Shown: positions 14,227 to 14,980 of the stretch, piece after piece
How the letters are laid out: the number at the start of each line of letters is the position of its first letter
Numbering within the stretch: position 1 is the first letter of the stretch
Assembly: GCA_013202335.1 (NCBI GenBank)
Contig: JABMQR010000349.1
Location: 1-14,980, forward strand
Direction of reading: 5' to 3'
Origin: Bacteroidota bacterium
GTDB lineage: Bacteria; Spirochaetota; Spirochaetia; JABMQR01
DNA: 14,980 nucleotides
Notes under the pieces: model-generated
What the model saw: the letters and a program-made list of their open reading frames with translations, nothing else
Told to the model about the DNA's origin: nothing
Databases searched by the model: none
Translations under genes and position numbers: made by a program

Positions 14227-14454
14227 CCAAAGATTTCTGACAGCGTTCCTTCACAGTGGATACCAGCGACTTTTGAAATAATCCCAAAGGAATTTTCCGA
14301 GGATGATGGACTCATCAATTCAACAATGAAGCTGGTTCGATATAAGACAGCAGAATTCTATGCTGACCGTATAGAAAGTATGTATGCGGATCATGATTTT
14401 TTCAATGAGAGGAACAGGCAGGCAGTTAAAGAGCTTTTTAATCTGGAAGATTAA
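14224..14454 (+). CDS. C-terminal lobe of the acyl-CoA synthetase in the +1 frame
   Basis: Continues the preceding protein as EPKISDSVPSQWIP, then TFEIIPKEFSEDDGLINST, then MKLVRYKTAEFYADRIESMY, ending at TAA 14452-14454. PSQWIP and GLINST-MKLVR are recognisable parts of the C-terminal domain of long-chain acyl-CoA synthetases, so this is not an independent gene. In the same frame, an open stretch begins at about 14191 but has no ribosome-binding site at a useful distance, and its first residues (LRLYVKQV) do not look like family sequence. The downstream folE remnant ends 6 bp away on the opposite strand with no clear bidirectional terminator between them. Confidence 0.7.
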   Translation, partial: EPKISDSVPSQWIPATFEIIPKEFSEDDGLINSTMKLVRYKTAEFYADRIESMYADHDFFNERNRQAVKELFNLED

Positions 14455-14460
14455 CTTTCT

Positions 14461-14760
14461 CTATTTTCCTATAAGTTTTAGAAACTCAATCCGTGTTGCC
14501 TGATCATCGTGAAATGACCCAGTGACAGATGATGTAGTCATAATGGAATTTTGTTTCTCAACTCCACGCATCATCATACACATGTGCTTGCATTCCATAA
14601 CCACACCAACGCCTTCAGACTGCAGTTCATCCATAATAGCCCGGGGAATTTGCTGAGTAAGCCTTTCCTGGATTTGCAGCCTCCTGGAAAACATGTCGGC
14701 TATTCGTGCCAGTTTGCTAACACCTATCACTTTCCCTCTGGAAATATAACCTATGTGGCA
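14461..14760 (-). pseudogene. folE: 3' remnant of GTP cyclohydrolase I, cut off at its 5' side
   Basis: Read leftward, residues CHIGYI then [19 protein letters not shown] match the second half of GTP cyclohydrolase I, the first enzyme of folate/tetrahydrobiopterin-type pterin synthesis. Later features include QVQERL-like [10 protein letters not shown], one zinc-binding Cys in [10 protein letters not shown], and the ending [13 protein letters not shown]. Homology stops abruptly around 14760; two codons further upstream the frame reaches a stop (14767-14769). The conserved CEHH region with the other two zinc ligands and the N-terminal half should lie within about 60 bp, but it is absent from the remaining 220 bp. 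The gene is therefore 5'-truncated here, probably by insertion or rearrangement, and this fragment should be inactive. A GTG at 14730 would begin the open remnant but only mid-domain. It converges on the acyl-CoA synthetase. Confidence 0.8.
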
Positions 14761-14980
14761 TAGCCTTTAGTCCAAGGTTGATCTTTCAAAATGCCTAATT
14801 TTGAAAGATCCTCAGATTTATAGAAATAATCCAATAATCTGTCTCTTTCCAGATTCAGTTAGCAGGCTAGTACTCAGTACAGCTTAAACTTACAGGTTCT
14901 CAGGCAGTACCCGGCAGGGAGATGCAAGGAAGAATACGAAGCCCTAGCCAGCTAGGGTGATGTACAGTATAACAACGAAC
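14761..14980. other. Unidentified DNA adjoining the folE break, running to the window edge
   Basis: No gene with a usable start is visible on either strand; frames are broken by stops. It holds a perfect 13-bp inverted repeat (14780-14810) and a 7-bp stem hairpin (CCCTAGC, CA, GCTAGGG; 14942-14957). On the minus strand, about 35 codons after a TAA (roughly 14768-14861) read like protein (LERDRLLDYFYKSEDL) and end just inside folE, possibly the tail of a decayed transposase-like gene. It may be the end of a mobile element whose other end lies outside the window. Confidence 0.35.
14780..14810. repeat. Perfect 13-bp inverted repeat next to the folE break
   Basis: GATCTTTCAAAAT (14780-14792) and ATTTTGAAAGATC (14798-14810) pair perfectly around the 5-base loop GCCTA. 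It begins about 20 bp from where folE homology ends. It could be a subterminal hairpin of an inserted element or a transcription terminator; no long T-run follows on either strand. Confidence 0.7.

Noticed and set aside
14761..14980. Group II intron end, retron RNA or TnpB guide RNA as an explanation for the folE interruption
   Set aside because: No domain V-like hairpin with the expected GAAA tetraloop architecture, no reverse transcriptase or TnpB reading frame, and the sequence ends before the element can be defined.
1..14980. CRISPR arrays, tRNA or rRNA genes, and prophage structural genes
   Set aside because: No regularly spaced direct repeats, no cloverleaf or rRNA sequence and no phage-like gene set were seen.

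Overview
The window is a stretch of bacterial chromosome, AT-leaning, with tightly packed genes on the + strand and a diderm-style periplasmic sugar-binding protein. Overall gene style, including the form of the acyl-CoA synthetase C-terminus, would fit a free-living spirochaete (Spirochaeta/Sphaerochaeta/Treponema relatives). That is an impression from protein style, not a proven assignment.

Left edge (about 10-1561): one complete insertion sequence. A minus-strand DDE transposase with an N-terminal Cys4 zinc ribbon lies between perfect 27-bp outer inverted repeats, whose outermost TTAA is probably the target-site duplication.

Centre (1562-11248): a disaccharide-utilisation operon. A good promoter (TTGACA, 17 bp, TACTAT) with an overlapping imperfect palindrome precedes a LacI-family regulator. 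Then follow a periplasmic binding protein, two ABC permeases of the alpha-glucoside AglE-AglF-AglG type, an amylosucrase-type GH13 enzyme with all catalytic residues, and a 1000-residue fusion of a GH65 disaccharide phosphorylase with beta-phosphoglucomutase. The permease pair overlaps by one base and the GH13 gene follows 5 bp later. Hairpins after lacI and after the binding-protein gene, and a candidate internal promoter before the first permease, suggest graded expression. No ABC ATPase is encoded here, so a shared one elsewhere is presumed. The layout parallels the E. coli ycj cluster (LacI, ABC importer, GH13, GH65, beta-PGM). Here the GH13 member is amylosucrase-like, and the GH65 and beta-PGM steps are one polypeptide. 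Inferred flow: imported sucrose or glucobiose is cleaved in the cytoplasm by transglucosylation or phosphorolysis, and beta-glucose 1-phosphate is converted to glucose 6-phosphate within the same protein.

Right part (11249-14980): an orphan dTDP-glucose 4,6-dehydratase gene whose best promoter places transcription start at the ATG (possibly leaderless). Next is a long-chain acyl-CoA synthetase whose reading frame breaks at CTT TGA, the same slippery codon pair used for programmed +1 frameshifting in bacterial prfB; the catalytic-lysine segment lies in the +1 frame downstream. Convergent with it is a 5'-truncated folE remnant. Its homology ends abruptly near 14760, where unidentified DNA with a perfect 13-bp inverted repeat begins and runs to the window edge.

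The best leads are the CTT TGA frame junction, the unexplained sequence that cuts folE, and the amylosucrase/GH65-PGM operon with its atypical regulator and phosphate-loop residues.
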